Below are positions 8,481 to 16,745 of a DNA stretch of 64,000 nucleotides, one piece after another (position 1 is the stretch's first letter; every line of letters begins with the position of its first letter). The notes under the pieces were generated by a model that saw only the letters and a list, made by a program, of their open reading frames with translations, was not told the DNA's origin and searched no databases. The stretch comes from Ensifer adhaerens (lineage in GTDB: Bacteria > Pseudomonadota > Alphaproteobacteria > Rhizobiales > Rhizobiaceae), in NCBI RefSeq assembly GCF_013283195.1, contig NZ_JABEKT010000003.1, forward strand, positions 250,604-314,603, in the 5' to 3' direction. Both the position numbers and the translations under genes were made by a program.

Positions 8481-8780
8481 CGTTATGGTCAAGCGCTGAA
8501 GATCCGATGTGCGTCCTTTATTTGGATCAGGCGACATGCTCTCGTTCGCGTTGCCTCCGGGCCTCAACCCTCTGAGGCTCAGGGTGCCAGCTCTTTGTGA
8601 ACTCGAGAGATGCGACCGGCACGGACATAGGCCATCCCGGTCAGTGGACGAGGGTTCGCAATTGTGACCAGTTAAGGCGACGCGACCATCGCGGCGGCAC
8701 GTTCCGCGTGGCCGCCGGCGACGGGTCTATACACGTCGCCGCCAGCACCCATGATCGACTGTCCAAAGCCGCGGCGAAGC
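8481..8780. other. Spacer between oxidoreductase remnant and rpiB
   Basis: No coding sequence recognised on either strand. Probably the scar of a larger deletion at the end of the rpiB operon. Confidence 0.35.
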
Positions 8781-9227
8781 CTAGCGTTGGTCGTCCATGT
8801 CGGCGAGCTTGCGCACCCGGCGGCGGAAGTCCTCATCCGTCGAGAATTCGGCCTTGAGGTACGCATCGACCAGGTCCGTGGCGAGCCATGCGCCGACGAT
8901 CTGTGCGCCGATGCACATGACGTTCACATCGTCGTGCTCCACCGACTGGTGCGCGGAGTGGACATCGTGGCAAACTGCCGCGCGGATGCCCTTGACCTTG
9001 TTCGCCGCAATCGAGGCCCCGACACCGGTACCGCAGACGAGCAGGCCGCGTTCGGCCGTTCCGGCAATGATGGAAGCAGTCACGTTCTTCGCGACATCCG
9101 GGAAGTCGACGGGATTCGGATCATAGGAGCCGACATCCACGACCTCGTGGCCGAGGGACTTAATGTGCTCCACGATGGTGGACTTGAGCGGAAAGCCGGC
9201 GTGGTCCGAGCCGATGACGATGCGCAT
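8781..9227 (-). CDS. rpiB: RpiB/LacAB-type sugar-phosphate isomerase
   Basis: The product is 148 residues beginning MRIVIGSDHAGFPLKSTI, the RpiB signature in which the conserved Asp and His of SDHAG contact substrate. The catalytic-Cys segment LLVCGTGVGASIAANK is present, followed by GIRAAVCHDVHSAHQSVEH with the second conserved His region, and the NVMCIGAQIVG block. RpiB enzymes interconvert aldose- and ketose-phosphates (ribose-5-P; in rhizobia and Brucella also tetrose or erythritol intermediates). It is the last gene of the TRAP operon, 15 bases after dctM, so it probably acts on a phosphorylated form of the imported compound; the substrate is not deducible. Confidence 0.85.
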   Translation of the reverse strand: MRIVIGSDHAGFPLKSTIVEHIKSLGHEVVDVGSYDPNPVDFPDVAKNVTASIIAGTAERGLLVCGTGVGASIAANKVKGIRAAVCHDVHSAHQSVEHDDVNVMCIGAQIVGAWLATDLVDAYLKAEFSTDEDFRRRVRKLADMDDQR

Positions 9228-9242
9228 TTTTGGTTCTCCAGG

Positions 9243-10520
9243 TTATTGAGCAATCAGGCGGGGCAGCCACAGCGTGAAATCCTTCGCGAAGGTCAGGATC
9301 ATCAGTGTGGACAGGAGCGGGATATAGAAGGGCAGCAGGGCGCGCAGGAGCTGTCTCACCGACACCTTGGCAATGTCCGAAACAAGAAACAGCGACAAAC
9401 CCATGGGTGGTGTCAACAGGCCCAGCATCAGGTTGAAGATCGTCACGATGCCGAGCTGGACAGGGTCGACGCCGGCCAGCACCAGCGGTGGTGCGATGAT
9501 CGGAACCAGAAGCAGCGTCGCCGTGGTGGAATCGAGGAACATGCCGGCAACGAAGAAGATGAGGTTGGCTATGATCAGCAGCATCAGCGGATCATTCGAT
9601 AGCCCCAGAAGTGCTGCCGCGAAGGTCTGAGGAACCTGCTCAACCGCCAGGATCCAGCCGAACAGCGCCGCAGACGCCACGATGATGAGAATGGCGCTGG
9701 AACTGCGGGCCGTCAGCACGGCCGAATTCCACAGGTGCGCGAAGGTCAGTTCGCGATAGAACACGGCGCTGATGAATATGACGTAGACTGCCGTGATCGC
9801 TGCGGCCTCGGTAGGCGTGAAGGCGCCGGCGATCATTCCACCGACCATCAGCACAGGCGCGACGATGGCGGGCAGAGCGGGCAGCAGCGTCTGCAAGATT
9901 TCGCCGGGGGTAGACCAGCGCTCTGCGCGCGGATGCTTGTGGCGCAGGGCCACGACCAGGACGGTCAGCATGAGAAGGATCGTACAGACGATGGCCGGCA
10001 TGATACCGGCGACCAGCAACTGGACGATGGAGACGCTGGTGACCGAGCCATAGACGATCAGCGGGATTGAGGGCGGGAAGATCGGTCCGAGCGTGGCGGA
10101 CGCTGCGGTCACCGCGCCGGCGAAGGCCGGGTTGAAGCCGCGTTTTCTCATGGCGTCGATCTCGATGCGGCCGAGGCCGCCGATATCGGCAAGCGCGGCG
10201 CCCGACATGCCGGAAAACACCAGGCTGCCGAAGACATTCACCTGCGCCAGGCCGCCGGGGATCCGACCGACCAGGGTATAGGCGAACCGGAAAATGCGGT
10301 CTGTGATACCGGAAAGGTTCATGAGGTTGCCGACAAAAATGAAAAGCGGCACTGCGACGAGCGGGAAGGAATCCAGCGCATAGGTTATTCGCTGCGCCAG
10401 CAGCCCAAACGGCAGCCCCTCGATGAGCACGTAGGCGATGGACGGCAACAGGATGGCATAAACGACCGGAAAGCCGAGAATGAAGAGGCCCAAAAAGGCG
10501 ACGACGACCAGAAAACCCAT
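9243..10520 (-). CDS. dctM: TRAP transporter large permease (DctM)
   Basis: The product is 425 residues and almost entirely hydrophobic, with about 12 membrane helices. Family landmarks are GFPVVYAILLPS, QRITYALDSFPLVAVPLFIF, SGMSGAALADIGGLG, ASATLGPIFPPSIPLIVYG and LGLLTPPMGLSLFLV. DctM is the ion-coupled translocation subunit that takes substrate from the DctP-bound state across the inner membrane. A GAGGAGC site precedes ATG 10520. It lies 10 bases after dctQ and 15 bases before rpiB, clearly one transcription unit. Confidence 0.9.
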   Translation of the reverse strand: MGFLVVVAFLGLFILGFPVVYAILLPSIAYVLIEGLPFGLLAQRITYALDSFPLVAVPLFIFVGNLMNLSGITDRIFRFAYTLVGRIPGGLAQVNVFGSLVFSGMSGAALADIGGLGRIEIDAMRKRGFNPAFAGAVTAASATLGPIFPPSIPLIVYGSVTSVSIVQLLVAGIMPAIVCTILLMLTVLVVALRHKHPRAERWSTPGEILQTLLPALPAIVAPVLMVGGMIAGAFTPTEAAAITAVYVIFISAVFYRELTFAHLWNSAVLTARSSSAILIIVASAALFGWILAVEQVPQTFAAALLGLSNDPLMLLIIANLIFFVAGMFLDSTTATLLLVPIIAPPLVLAGVDPVQLGIVTIFNLMLGLLTPPMGLSLFLVSDIAKVSVRQLLRALLPFYIPLLSTLMILTFAKDFTLWLPRLIAQ

Positions 10521-10530
10521 GGGACGCTCC

Positions 10531-10998
10531 TCAGACTGCGATATTCTTGTCCGCCTGCGGCGGCTTGCGCAGGTGGATCAGATGGACCAGCGCTGCGCCG
10601 GCGAAGCCGAAGAGCGTGGCTCCTAGGAAAATCCAGAACGGGATGCCCAACGTCGGCGTGGCATTCGCGAGGTTCTTCGAGATGTTCGTGGCCGTGACCC
10701 AGGCCAGAAATCCGGTGATTGCAATTGCGCTGACGGAAATGCTGACATTGACGATCGCGCGCAGTTTTGCGGGCAGGCTGGCCTTGATCTCCCCCATGAC
10801 GATGTTCTCGCCGTTCTCCACGACAAGCGGATAAGCGCAGAAGACGAGGCAGATCAAAAGGAAGCGCGTCAGTTCCTCCGCCCCGATGAAGGGCAGGGTG
10901 AAGACGTTGCGCATGACGACCTGCGCGGTCGGCACCAGTACCAGGCCCGCGACGAGCACGGCGACGATCGCGGTCAGGACGCGTTCGGGCAAGCGCAT
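10531..10998 (-). CDS. dctQ: TRAP transporter small permease (DctQ)
   Basis: The start at ATG 10998 (MRLPERVLTAIVAVL) follows GGAGT and gives 155 residues; an earlier in-frame ATG at 11079 would lie inside dctP. Four hydrophobic helices are visible, with the family segment VVENGENIVMGEIKASLP between helices 2 and 3 and NATPTLGIPFWIFLGATL near the end. DctQ pairs with DctM in the inner membrane. Gene order dctP-dctQ-dctM is canonical. Confidence 0.9.
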   Translation of the reverse strand: MRLPERVLTAIVAVLVAGLVLVPTAQVVMRNVFTLPFIGAEELTRFLLICLVFCAYPLVVENGENIVMGEIKASLPAKLRAIVNVSISVSAIAITGFLAWVTATNISKNLANATPTLGIPFWIFLGATLFGFAGAALVHLIHLRKPPQADKNIAV

Positions 10999-11071
10999 CT
11001 TGCTAACTCCTATGCGGAATATGGGAATTTGTCGCAGGGGCGTCGCATGTCCGCCCCTGCGCTGCCGATGG

Positions 11072-12064
11072 TTACTCAACGGCCTCGATCTGGGCGATTA
11101 GCGGCTCGAAGTTCGGAAAGTCCTGCTTGATCTGAGCGCTCACCTTCTCGCGGAAGGTCGCAACGTCCAGCCCGTCGGCTTCAGTGATCACCGTCATGCC
11201 CCGGCCCTTGAGGTCCTCGACCAGTTTGGCTTCAGCTTGTGTTGCCATCTGCAAGGACTTCTCCGCCTCATCGTCCAACACCTTGGTGATCGCGGCACGC
11301 TGCTCCTCGCTCATGCCCTGCCAGACTTCCTCGTTGATGAAGACAGCCAGCACGGCCCGCATGTGGCCGGTCATCGAAAGATGCGACTGGACCTCGTTGA
11401 GGTTGTTGGATGCTATCATCGTCAACGGGTTCTCCTGTCCGACGACGACCCCGGTCATTAGGGCGGTCGGAAGCTCGGCGACCTCGACCGGCGTGGGAAT
11501 GGCGCCGAAGCCCTTTACCATGGAGACCCAAAGTTCGAGCGGCACTGCGCGGAATGGCTTGCCGGCGAGATCGGCCGGTGTCTTGACCGGAAAGTTTGAT
11601 GATATATGCCGGTCGCCGCGATAAATGCGGCCGATGATGCGTACACCCTGGGCAATCAGCTTTTCATTGACCGCTTGCAGGGCCGGCGAAGTGTCCGGAT
11701 CGGTTGCCGCCAGCGCATGGGCGCCGTCACGATAGATGAAAGGCGCGTTGAACACCGCGACTTCCGGCACGAGACGGGCAAGCGAAGCGAAGTCGTGATG
11801 GCCCATGGAGATGGACCCCATGCGCACGCCATCGACCATCTCGGCAACGCCGCCAAGCTGACTGGCCGGATAGACCGTGACCGTGACGTCGCCATTGGTC
11901 GCGGCCTTGATCGCTTCTGCAGCCTGAGCCGCGTAGACCGTCTGAATGTCTCCTTCGGCGCCGACATGCGCATATCGCAGTTCGGCGGCCATCGCGGTGA
12001 CGGCGGCGAGTGATGTTCCCAGGGCCACCGCTGTTATGGCGCCCAGTTTCAGTATGTTCAGCAT
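11072..12064 (-). CDS. dctP: TRAP transporter substrate-binding protein (DctP)
   Basis: The start at ATG 12064 has a strong AAGGAGGAGG site; the open frame extends further upstream only as an antisense shadow of the regulator gene. The product is 330 residues with signal peptide (MLNILKLGAITAVALG, cleaved after AMA) and mature LRYAHVGAEGD. DctP landmarks follow: GDVTVTVYPASQLGGVAEM, FRAVPLELWVSMVKGFGA and PTPVEVAELPTALMTGVV, with the conserved Arg/Pro region lining the site. It delivers an unidentified carboxylate or sugar-acid-like ligand to DctQM. Confidence 0.9.
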   Translation of the reverse strand: MLNILKLGAITAVALGTSLAAVTAMAAELRYAHVGAEGDIQTVYAAQAAEAIKAATNGDVTVTVYPASQLGGVAEMVDGVRMGSISMGHHDFASLARLVPEVAVFNAPFIYRDGAHALAATDPDTSPALQAVNEKLIAQGVRIIGRIYRGDRHISSNFPVKTPADLAGKPFRAVPLELWVSMVKGFGAIPTPVEVAELPTALMTGVVVGQENPLTMIASNNLNEVQSHLSMTGHMRAVLAVFINEEVWQGMSEEQRAAITKVLDDEAEKSLQMATQAEAKLVEDLKGRGMTVITEADGLDVATFREKVSAQIKQDFPNFEPLIAQIEAVE

Positions 12065-12099
12065 TTTTTCCTCCTCCTTGGATAAAAGACTGATCTGCC

Positions 12100-12852
12100 T
12101 CACTCCTCTTTCGGCAGATCCTTCTTGGTGAATGCGGCGATGTAGCCCTTGCGTCGGAGCTCGTCGCCAATCGCAAAATGTTGTCTCAGCTTGTGTTCTG
12201 CCTCGTTCGGCTCGCGCGAAAGCAGGCAGAGATAGATCTCGCGATGGGCCTCGACGAGGTAGTCGCGGATACCGCCGATTTCGTGCGTCTCCACGCGCCG
12301 ATTGACGTGGCTGCGCCTCAGCAAGGTCGCGATGGACTGGTAGATCGTGATGAGCGCCGGGCTTCGGCTGGCTTCGACCAGCGCGTGATGGAATGCGAAG
12401 TCGGCCGCACCGCCATCCTCGGCGTCGTCCAGTGTCTCCATCAGGCGGGCTAGCAGTCCACCGATCCGGGAAAGGTCGCCGTCTGTCGCGCGAAGGCATG
12501 CAAGACGGATGGCCTGGCACTCGATAGCGATGCGCGCCTGCATGATATCATCCATCATGTCGGGCTGCTGGGCCAGGCAAAAGGTCAGAAAGTCGCCGAG
12601 CACGGCCATGTCCGCCCTGCGGACGAATGCCCCCTTGCCGTGGCGTATGTCGAGAAAGCCGAGGTTCGCCAGCGATCGCAGCGCCTCCCGCAAAACGGGC
12701 CGGGAGACACCAAGGGTCAGCGACAGTTCCCGTTCGCCCAGCAGGCGATCCCCCTCTTTCAGCGCTCCGGACAGCAGTTGCTCCCGGAAGAAGGTGAGAA
12801 CCTTCTCCGTCCCTGCAATGTCCGCTGCCTCCTCCGCAACGACTGTATTCAT
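12100..12852 (-). CDS. GntR-family (FadR subfamily) regulator of the TRAP operon
   Basis: The product is 250 residues. The N-terminal winged helix-turn-helix includes LKEGDRLLGERELSLTLGVS and RPVLREALRSLANLGFLDI. The C-terminal all-helical FCD domain includes ARIAIECQAIRLACLRA, FHFALVEA-like FAFHHALVEASRSP and EAHREIYLCLL, with the His/Asp positions that bind a metal and a carboxylate ligand. It is the first gene of the TRAP operon, 35 bases before dctP. The palindrome at 12866-12876 fits autoregulation. Confidence 0.9.
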   Translation of the reverse strand: MNTVVAEEAADIAGTEKVLTFFREQLLSGALKEGDRLLGERELSLTLGVSRPVLREALRSLANLGFLDIRHGKGAFVRRADMAVLGDFLTFCLAQQPDMMDDIMQARIAIECQAIRLACLRATDGDLSRIGGLLARLMETLDDAEDGGAADFAFHHALVEASRSPALITIYQSIATLLRRSHVNRRVETHEIGGIRDYLVEAHREIYLCLLSREPNEAEHKLRQHFAIGDELRRKGYIAAFTKKDLPKEE

Positions 12853-12865
12853 AACTGGCCTCCAC

Positions 12866-12876
12866 TGGTATGACCA
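12866..12876. promoter_or_regulatory. FadR-type GntR operator candidate
   Basis: TGGTATGACCA is a palindrome with a 3-base centre, matching the family consensus TnGTnnnACnA. It lies 14 bases upstream of the GntR start codon, next to the GGAGG ribosome-binding site. Binding by the neighbouring regulator would repress the whole TRAP-rpiB operon. Confidence 0.5.
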
Positions 12877-12976
12877 CTAATACACCAGTTGTATATGACG
12901 TCAAGGCGGCTGCCACCGACGGGGAAAATTTCAAGTCGGGTTGGTGATTAGGGACCACTGGTGGAAACGGTCCGAA

Positions 12977-13381
12977 ATGTTCGACCTGGCTTTCGGCCAC
13001 CGGTTTCCGTTGGGGCCGGAACTCGGCGCCTGGGCGTCTGCGGGCCGCCAGAACCTGGTTCGCGACCGCAGTTAGAAGGACGCCGAGCCTCATGTGCACG
13101 ACGTGCTCAACCTCTTCATGTGCACCGGCTTCACCCGCAACACCGGGCAGTATTTCATGAAAGCCAGCCCCGTGCGTCCGGGCGATTATCTCGAGTTCTT
13201 CGCCGAAATCGACTTGCTCGGCAATATGTCGGCCTGCCCCGGCGGCGATTGCTCCTCAGAACACTCCTCCGACACTGCCCCTTGCTATCCGTTGACTGTC
13301 GAGATCTACAAGCCGCAGGGCTTGCCCAAGGGTTGGCAGGCGCCGCAGGTAAATGGCTACGATCGCTCGCACGGACTTTAA
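12977..13381 (+). pseudogene. Truncated DUF1989 (urea-carboxylase-associated) gene
   Basis: The frame reads MFDLAFGHRFPLGPEL, WASAGRQNLVRDRS, an in-frame TAG at about 13072, then KDAEPHVHDVLNLFMCTGF, FMKASPVRPGDYLEFFAEI, LSACPGGDC-like MSACPGGDCSSEHSSD and YPLTVEIYKP, stopping at 13381. DUF1989 proteins accompany urea amidolyase and aminomethyl-transfer systems; the Cys/His-rich CPGGDCSSEH motif is diagnostic. The N-terminal half is absent and the stop codon is internal. Confidence 0.7.
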
Positions 13382-13716
13382 AAGGCCGCGCCACGTTTTT
13401 GGACTACCACCGCCATATCGGAACTATACGCTGCCTCCTATTTGGGACGCCAGCGGCCAAACCGCTTAGCTAGTAGGCAGGCTTCTGTTAGATTAAATTG
13501 AAGCTCGAACGAGCGAGCCGCGCTTCTCAAACTGATGCCGACGATGCCTTTTCAAGGACGTGGGGCGGTGGACTCCCTCGACAAGGGCTTCGTTCGTTTC
13601 TCATCCAATAGTGGTTTTGTTCGTATACGACCCGGGGAATATGATATCCTGATCGACGAACACGTTGAACTTGTAGTCGGGCCTGATCTCTGTAAGCATC
13701 CGGTGAAGGCCGCAGG
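13382..13716. other. Interval beside the IS66 remnant
   Basis: No gene recognised. It may include non-coding IS66 end sequence, but no terminal inverted repeat could be identified by eye. Confidence 0.35.
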
Positions 13717-13966
13717 TCAGGCCCCTTGAGCGTTGATGGTCGGGGGCGTCCAATTCCACGGAAGCAGTTGCTCCAACCTGGTAATCGGAGTGTCCGCGAT
13801 GCGGGTAAGAACCTCGGCAAGCCACGCCTGCGGATCGATGTCGTTGAGCTTGGCACTCATGATCAGCGTGGCCATGAAAGCGGCAGGGTCAGCTCCCCGA
13901 TCTGATCCGGCGAAGAGCCACGATTTTCTGCCGAGTGCGAAGCCTCGCAGAGCTGGCTCGGCAGCA
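13717..13966 (-). mobile_element. IS66-family transposase, C-terminal remnant
   Basis: The minus-strand frame reads ALRGFALGRKSWLFAGSDRG, then ADPAAFMATLIMSAKLNDID, PQAWLAEVLTRIADTP and LLPWNWTPP, stopping at 13717-13719. ALGRKxWLFxGSDRGG and LNDxDPQAWLADVLxRI are hallmark C-terminal motifs of IS66 TnpC. Only about 80 residues survive. Its upstream edge runs directly into the cysteine synthase fragment, so this is a deletion junction rather than an intact insertion. Confidence 0.85.
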
Positions 13967-14342
13967 CGACCTTGGCACCCAGGATGCCCATCAGCCGGCG
14001 GCGCTCGGCGGAGAGACTATCGGCCATGGTAACGACGAGCGGATAGCCATTTTGCGCGCAGACCATCGCAAGCCCGATGCCGGTGTTGCCGCTGGTTGCC
14101 TCGACCACGGTCTGACCGGGCTTCAGCTTGCCGCAGCGCTCGGCTTCCTCGATTATCGCTATGGCGAGCCTGTCCTTGACAGACGAAGCCAGATTGAAGA
14201 ACTCCGCCTTGACATAGATCGTCGCATTGCCGGCCCGGAGATTGTTGACGCGGATCGCCGGCGTGTCCCCGATCGTCTCAAGCACACTGTCGAAAAGCCG
14301 CCCGCGGCCGCTCGTGGTTCCTTGTCCTGAATTGATGGGCAT
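13964..14342 (-). pseudogene. Cysteine synthase, N-terminal fragment cut at an IS66 junction
   Basis: The frame starts at ATG 14342 (MPINSGQGTTSGRG) and shows SVLETIGDTPAIRVNNL, NLASSVKDRLAIAIIEEAER carrying the PLP-binding Lys, TVVEATSGNTGIGLAMVCA (PLP-phosphate loop) and LGAKVV at about residue 125. Cysteine synthases make cysteine from O-acetylserine and sulfide and are about 320 residues long. Homology stops at about 13964, where IS66 sequence begins, so the C-terminal 60% is lost. Confidence 0.85.
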
Positions 14343-14410
14343 GGAAACCTCTCACACTTCCGGATTCTTGGTTGCGCCAGGGATGCTAAACTGTCCGCGT
14401 GGGAGTGCGC

Positions 14411-14806
14411 ATGCAAACGGATGGCCCAAGCGTGGTTTTTTCGGCGCAGGAGCTGGAACTCCGGCTCCTCGGACCGATGACGCTCATGCGGCACGGCGTG
14501 GCCGTGACCTTGCCCGACATTCTCGCGGGCGCACGCGGGTCTCTCCTTCACCCACTGGCAAAGGGCACTCCAGCTCTGGGGCGACCGCGACGCCGAGGCT
14601 AAGGAGGCGCTGAAGCGGCCGGGCAGAGCCTGTTGGTCGATGGGTCGCGCCCCTTGGCTGACGGGCGACCACGACCAGGCGGTGCGCGAATTGGAGCACT
14701 CCATCCATCTGAGCCCCAACTTTGCCCACGGTCACTATGCGCTCGCCTTCGTACACCCGCAGTCCGGAGATCCCCAGGCGGCGACCGCCGCATCCGATCA
14801 ATCACC
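14411..14806 (+). pseudogene. SARP/TPR-type regulator, internally deleted fragment
   Basis: ATG 14411 opens MQTDGPSVVFSAQELELRLL, GPMTLMRHGVAVTLP, the N-terminal DNA-binding start of SARP-like regulators found in rhizobia. Homology then jumps, with frame changes, to TPR sequence: GLSFTHWQRALQLWGDRDAE, WLTGDHDQAVRELEHSIHL and NFAHGHYALAFVHPQSGDP. Several hundred codons between these parts are missing. At about 14806 the sequence breaks; the natural continuation is found inverted at 14909-15240. Confidence 0.6.
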
Positions 14807-14908
14807 GTGCCGAGCATGCAGGCGCACTGGATGCGAATTATCTGAACAATTCCGGGCGCCGACACTCAGCCATCCCTTCACCCACTTTGACCCATTCTGT
14901 TCGATGGC

Positions 14909-15240
14909 TCAGGTCGCCAGTACGATCACGACCGCCGCTTCGCGATATCGGGCGATGACGTCGGGCGTGAAAGGGACCGCGTCGAGGAAGTTATCCGTTC
15001 GGTAATCCGGGTTCTGGAGACGGATGGGGGCAGCATAGTTGCGGGCTTCACCGATACGCCCGGAGAGTGCGAGACAATGGGCGGCAGTCGCCAGGATGTG
15101 GACATGCGCATTCGGGCGGGCCGCCGCCTTGACCGCCGATTCTGCGGCTTCCTCGAATTCGTCCAGGCGGATGAGTGCGATTGACCGGGTGCCAAGCATG
15201 CCGAAAAGCAGGGGATCGTAAGGGCTCAAGAGCCGTCTCT
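14909..15240 (-). pseudogene. Inverted C-terminal TPR segment of the same regulator
   Basis: The minus-strand frame reads RRLLSPYDPLLFGMLGTRS, IALIRLDEFEEAAESAVKAA, ARPNAHVHILATAAHCLALS and VPFTPDVIARYREAA. This is the usual C-terminus of adenylate-cyclase/SARP-like TPR proteins and continues the plus-strand fragment ending at about 14806 (DQS joined to LSPYDP). Orientation is opposite, so the segment appears to have been flipped after or during decay. Confidence 0.6.
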
Positions 15241-15349
15241 AAGTAACGCACCACCAGAGGTCGCGCCCCCTGCTTATCGCGCGAACTCTTTCTTAACGGG
15301 CTTTTCCTCTGGCCTACATTTGTGCATTGTGCGCCACCGAGAGGAGGAC

Positions 15350-15460
15350 ATGATGACCTACGATTGGGAAGGTGCCCGCAGGAGGCGGTTCAAGCCCGCT
15401 AGAGTGTGGCTGTTGCTGGCACTGGGTGCATGGCTAACGGCTATAGTTTTAGCATCGTGA
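15350..15460 (+). CDS. 36-residue single-span membrane miniprotein
   Basis: A strong GAGAGGAGG site precedes tandem ATGs at 15350 and 15353. The frame encodes MMTYDWEGARRRRFKPARVW followed by one hydrophobic helix (LLLALGAWLTAIVLAS) and a TGA at 15458-15460. The basic N-terminal side predicts Nin orientation. No family is known to me. The good Shine-Dalgarno site and the clean basic-then-hydrophobic layout support a real small membrane protein. Confidence 0.45.
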   Translation: MMTYDWEGARRRRFKPARVWLLLALGAWLTAIVLAS

Positions 15461-15571
15461 ACCGATGAAAAAGCGGTCGAGTTCAGGGCTTGTACGGCAC
15501 GCGGGTCGATCAAGCGGTAACGGTGCGACATTTGCAGCCATGCGCGCCCGCCACCCGGTGTGGTGAGTGCA

Positions 15572-16699
15572 CTATCGCTCGAGCGGGTGTGCCTCCAGGA
15601 CTCGCCCGGCGATAGAACTACCTTCTGCATCAAAAATGTGGATGTCAGGCGCTTGGGCCGTGAACCGTATGGTGTCCATGCTTGCGTATGCTCTGTCGTC
15701 CGCCGCCTTGATCAGGTATTTTTGCGCAGAACCGGCCACATCGACGTAAAGAATCTGAACTTCGCCCAGATGCTCGACAAAATCGACCGTGCCGGTAATC
15801 ACCGGTCCACTTTCCCTTGATGCCATGAGGTGCGTGTTCTCAGGGCGAATGCCGATGCTGATCCTTTCGCCCACTGACAGCGCCCCGCGATCGTCAGACA
15901 CCTCTAGCGCCGCGCCGCATTGAAGCATGAGGTGCGCGACGCCCTCCGACTTCCCGACGACCGTGCCTTCGAGAATGTTCATCGCGGGCGAGCCGATGAA
16001 CTGGGCGACGAAAAGGTTGGCCGGTCGCTTATATAGTTCCAGGGGCGTTCCAACCTGCTCGATGTTCCCGTCCTTGAATACGACGATGCGGTCGGCCAAG
16101 GTCATTGCCTCTACCTGGTCATGGGTCACATAGATCATGGTCACATCCGGCATGTTTCGCTTCAATTTGGCGATTTCGATCCGTGTCGCCACCCGCAACG
16201 CCGCGTCGAGGTTGGAAAGCGGTTCGTCGAAGAGGAAGACCCGCGGATTGCGGACGATGGCGCGGCCGATGGCAACCCGTTGCCGCTGTCCGCCCGAAAG
16301 CGCTTTCGGCAACCTCTGCAGATACTTGCCGAGTTGCAGGATCTCTCCCGCCTTGTGAACCCGCCCGTCGATCTCGGTCTTCGACACGCCGGCAATGCGC
16401 AGTCCGAAAGCCATGTTTTCATAGACGGTCATATGCGGATAGAGGGCATAGGACTGGAACACCATGGAAATGCCGCGCTTGGAAGGCGCCACCGTGTTCA
16501 TCCGCTCCCCTTCGATGACGAGGTCGCCCGATGTTATCGTCTCGAGACCCGCGATCGTACGCAGCAGTGTCGACTTTCCGCAGCCGGAGGGCCCGACAAA
16601 GACGATGAATTCTCCCGACTTGATATCGAGGTCGATCCCGTGCAGCACCTCAAAATCGGCATAAGCCTTGCGTATGTTTCTCAGCGTCAGATCAGCCAT
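15572..16699 (-). CDS. ABC transporter ATPase, MalK/UgpC type
   Basis: The product is 375 residues. Walker A is GPSGCGKSTLLRTIAGLE, the Q-loop is VFQSYALYPHM, the signature LSGGQRQRVAIGRAI, Walker B VFLFDEPLSNLDA and the H-loop YVTHDQVEAMTLADRI. The C-terminal TOBE/OB domain (SIGIRPENTHL) marks the MalK/UgpC group that powers sugar importers. It is the last gene of the minus-strand operon that also carries the matching binding protein (21578-22903) and permeases, so it almost certainly energises that importer. Confidence 0.92.
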   Translation of the reverse strand: MADLTLRNIRKAYADFEVLHGIDLDIKSGEFIVFVGPSGCGKSTLLRTIAGLETITSGDLVIEGERMNTVAPSKRGISMVFQSYALYPHMTVYENMAFGLRIAGVSKTEIDGRVHKAGEILQLGKYLQRLPKALSGGQRQRVAIGRAIVRNPRVFLFDEPLSNLDAALRVATRIEIAKLKRNMPDVTMIYVTHDQVEAMTLADRIVVFKDGNIEQVGTPLELYKRPANLFVAQFIGSPAMNILEGTVVGKSEGVAHLMLQCGAALEVSDDRGALSVGERISIGIRPENTHLMASRESGPVITGTVDFVEHLGEVQILYVDVAGSAQKYLIKAADDRAYASMDTIRFTAQAPDIHIFDAEGSSIAGRVLEAHPLER

Positions 16700-16745
16700 C
16701 GTTCCCGCTCCATTTCCTTGATTTCACCCGCGAAGACACCGCCCG

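Noticed and set aside
12065-12520. N-terminal extension of DctP
   Set aside because: It is antisense-composition read-through over the GntR gene; a strong ribosome site and signal peptide fix the start at 12064.
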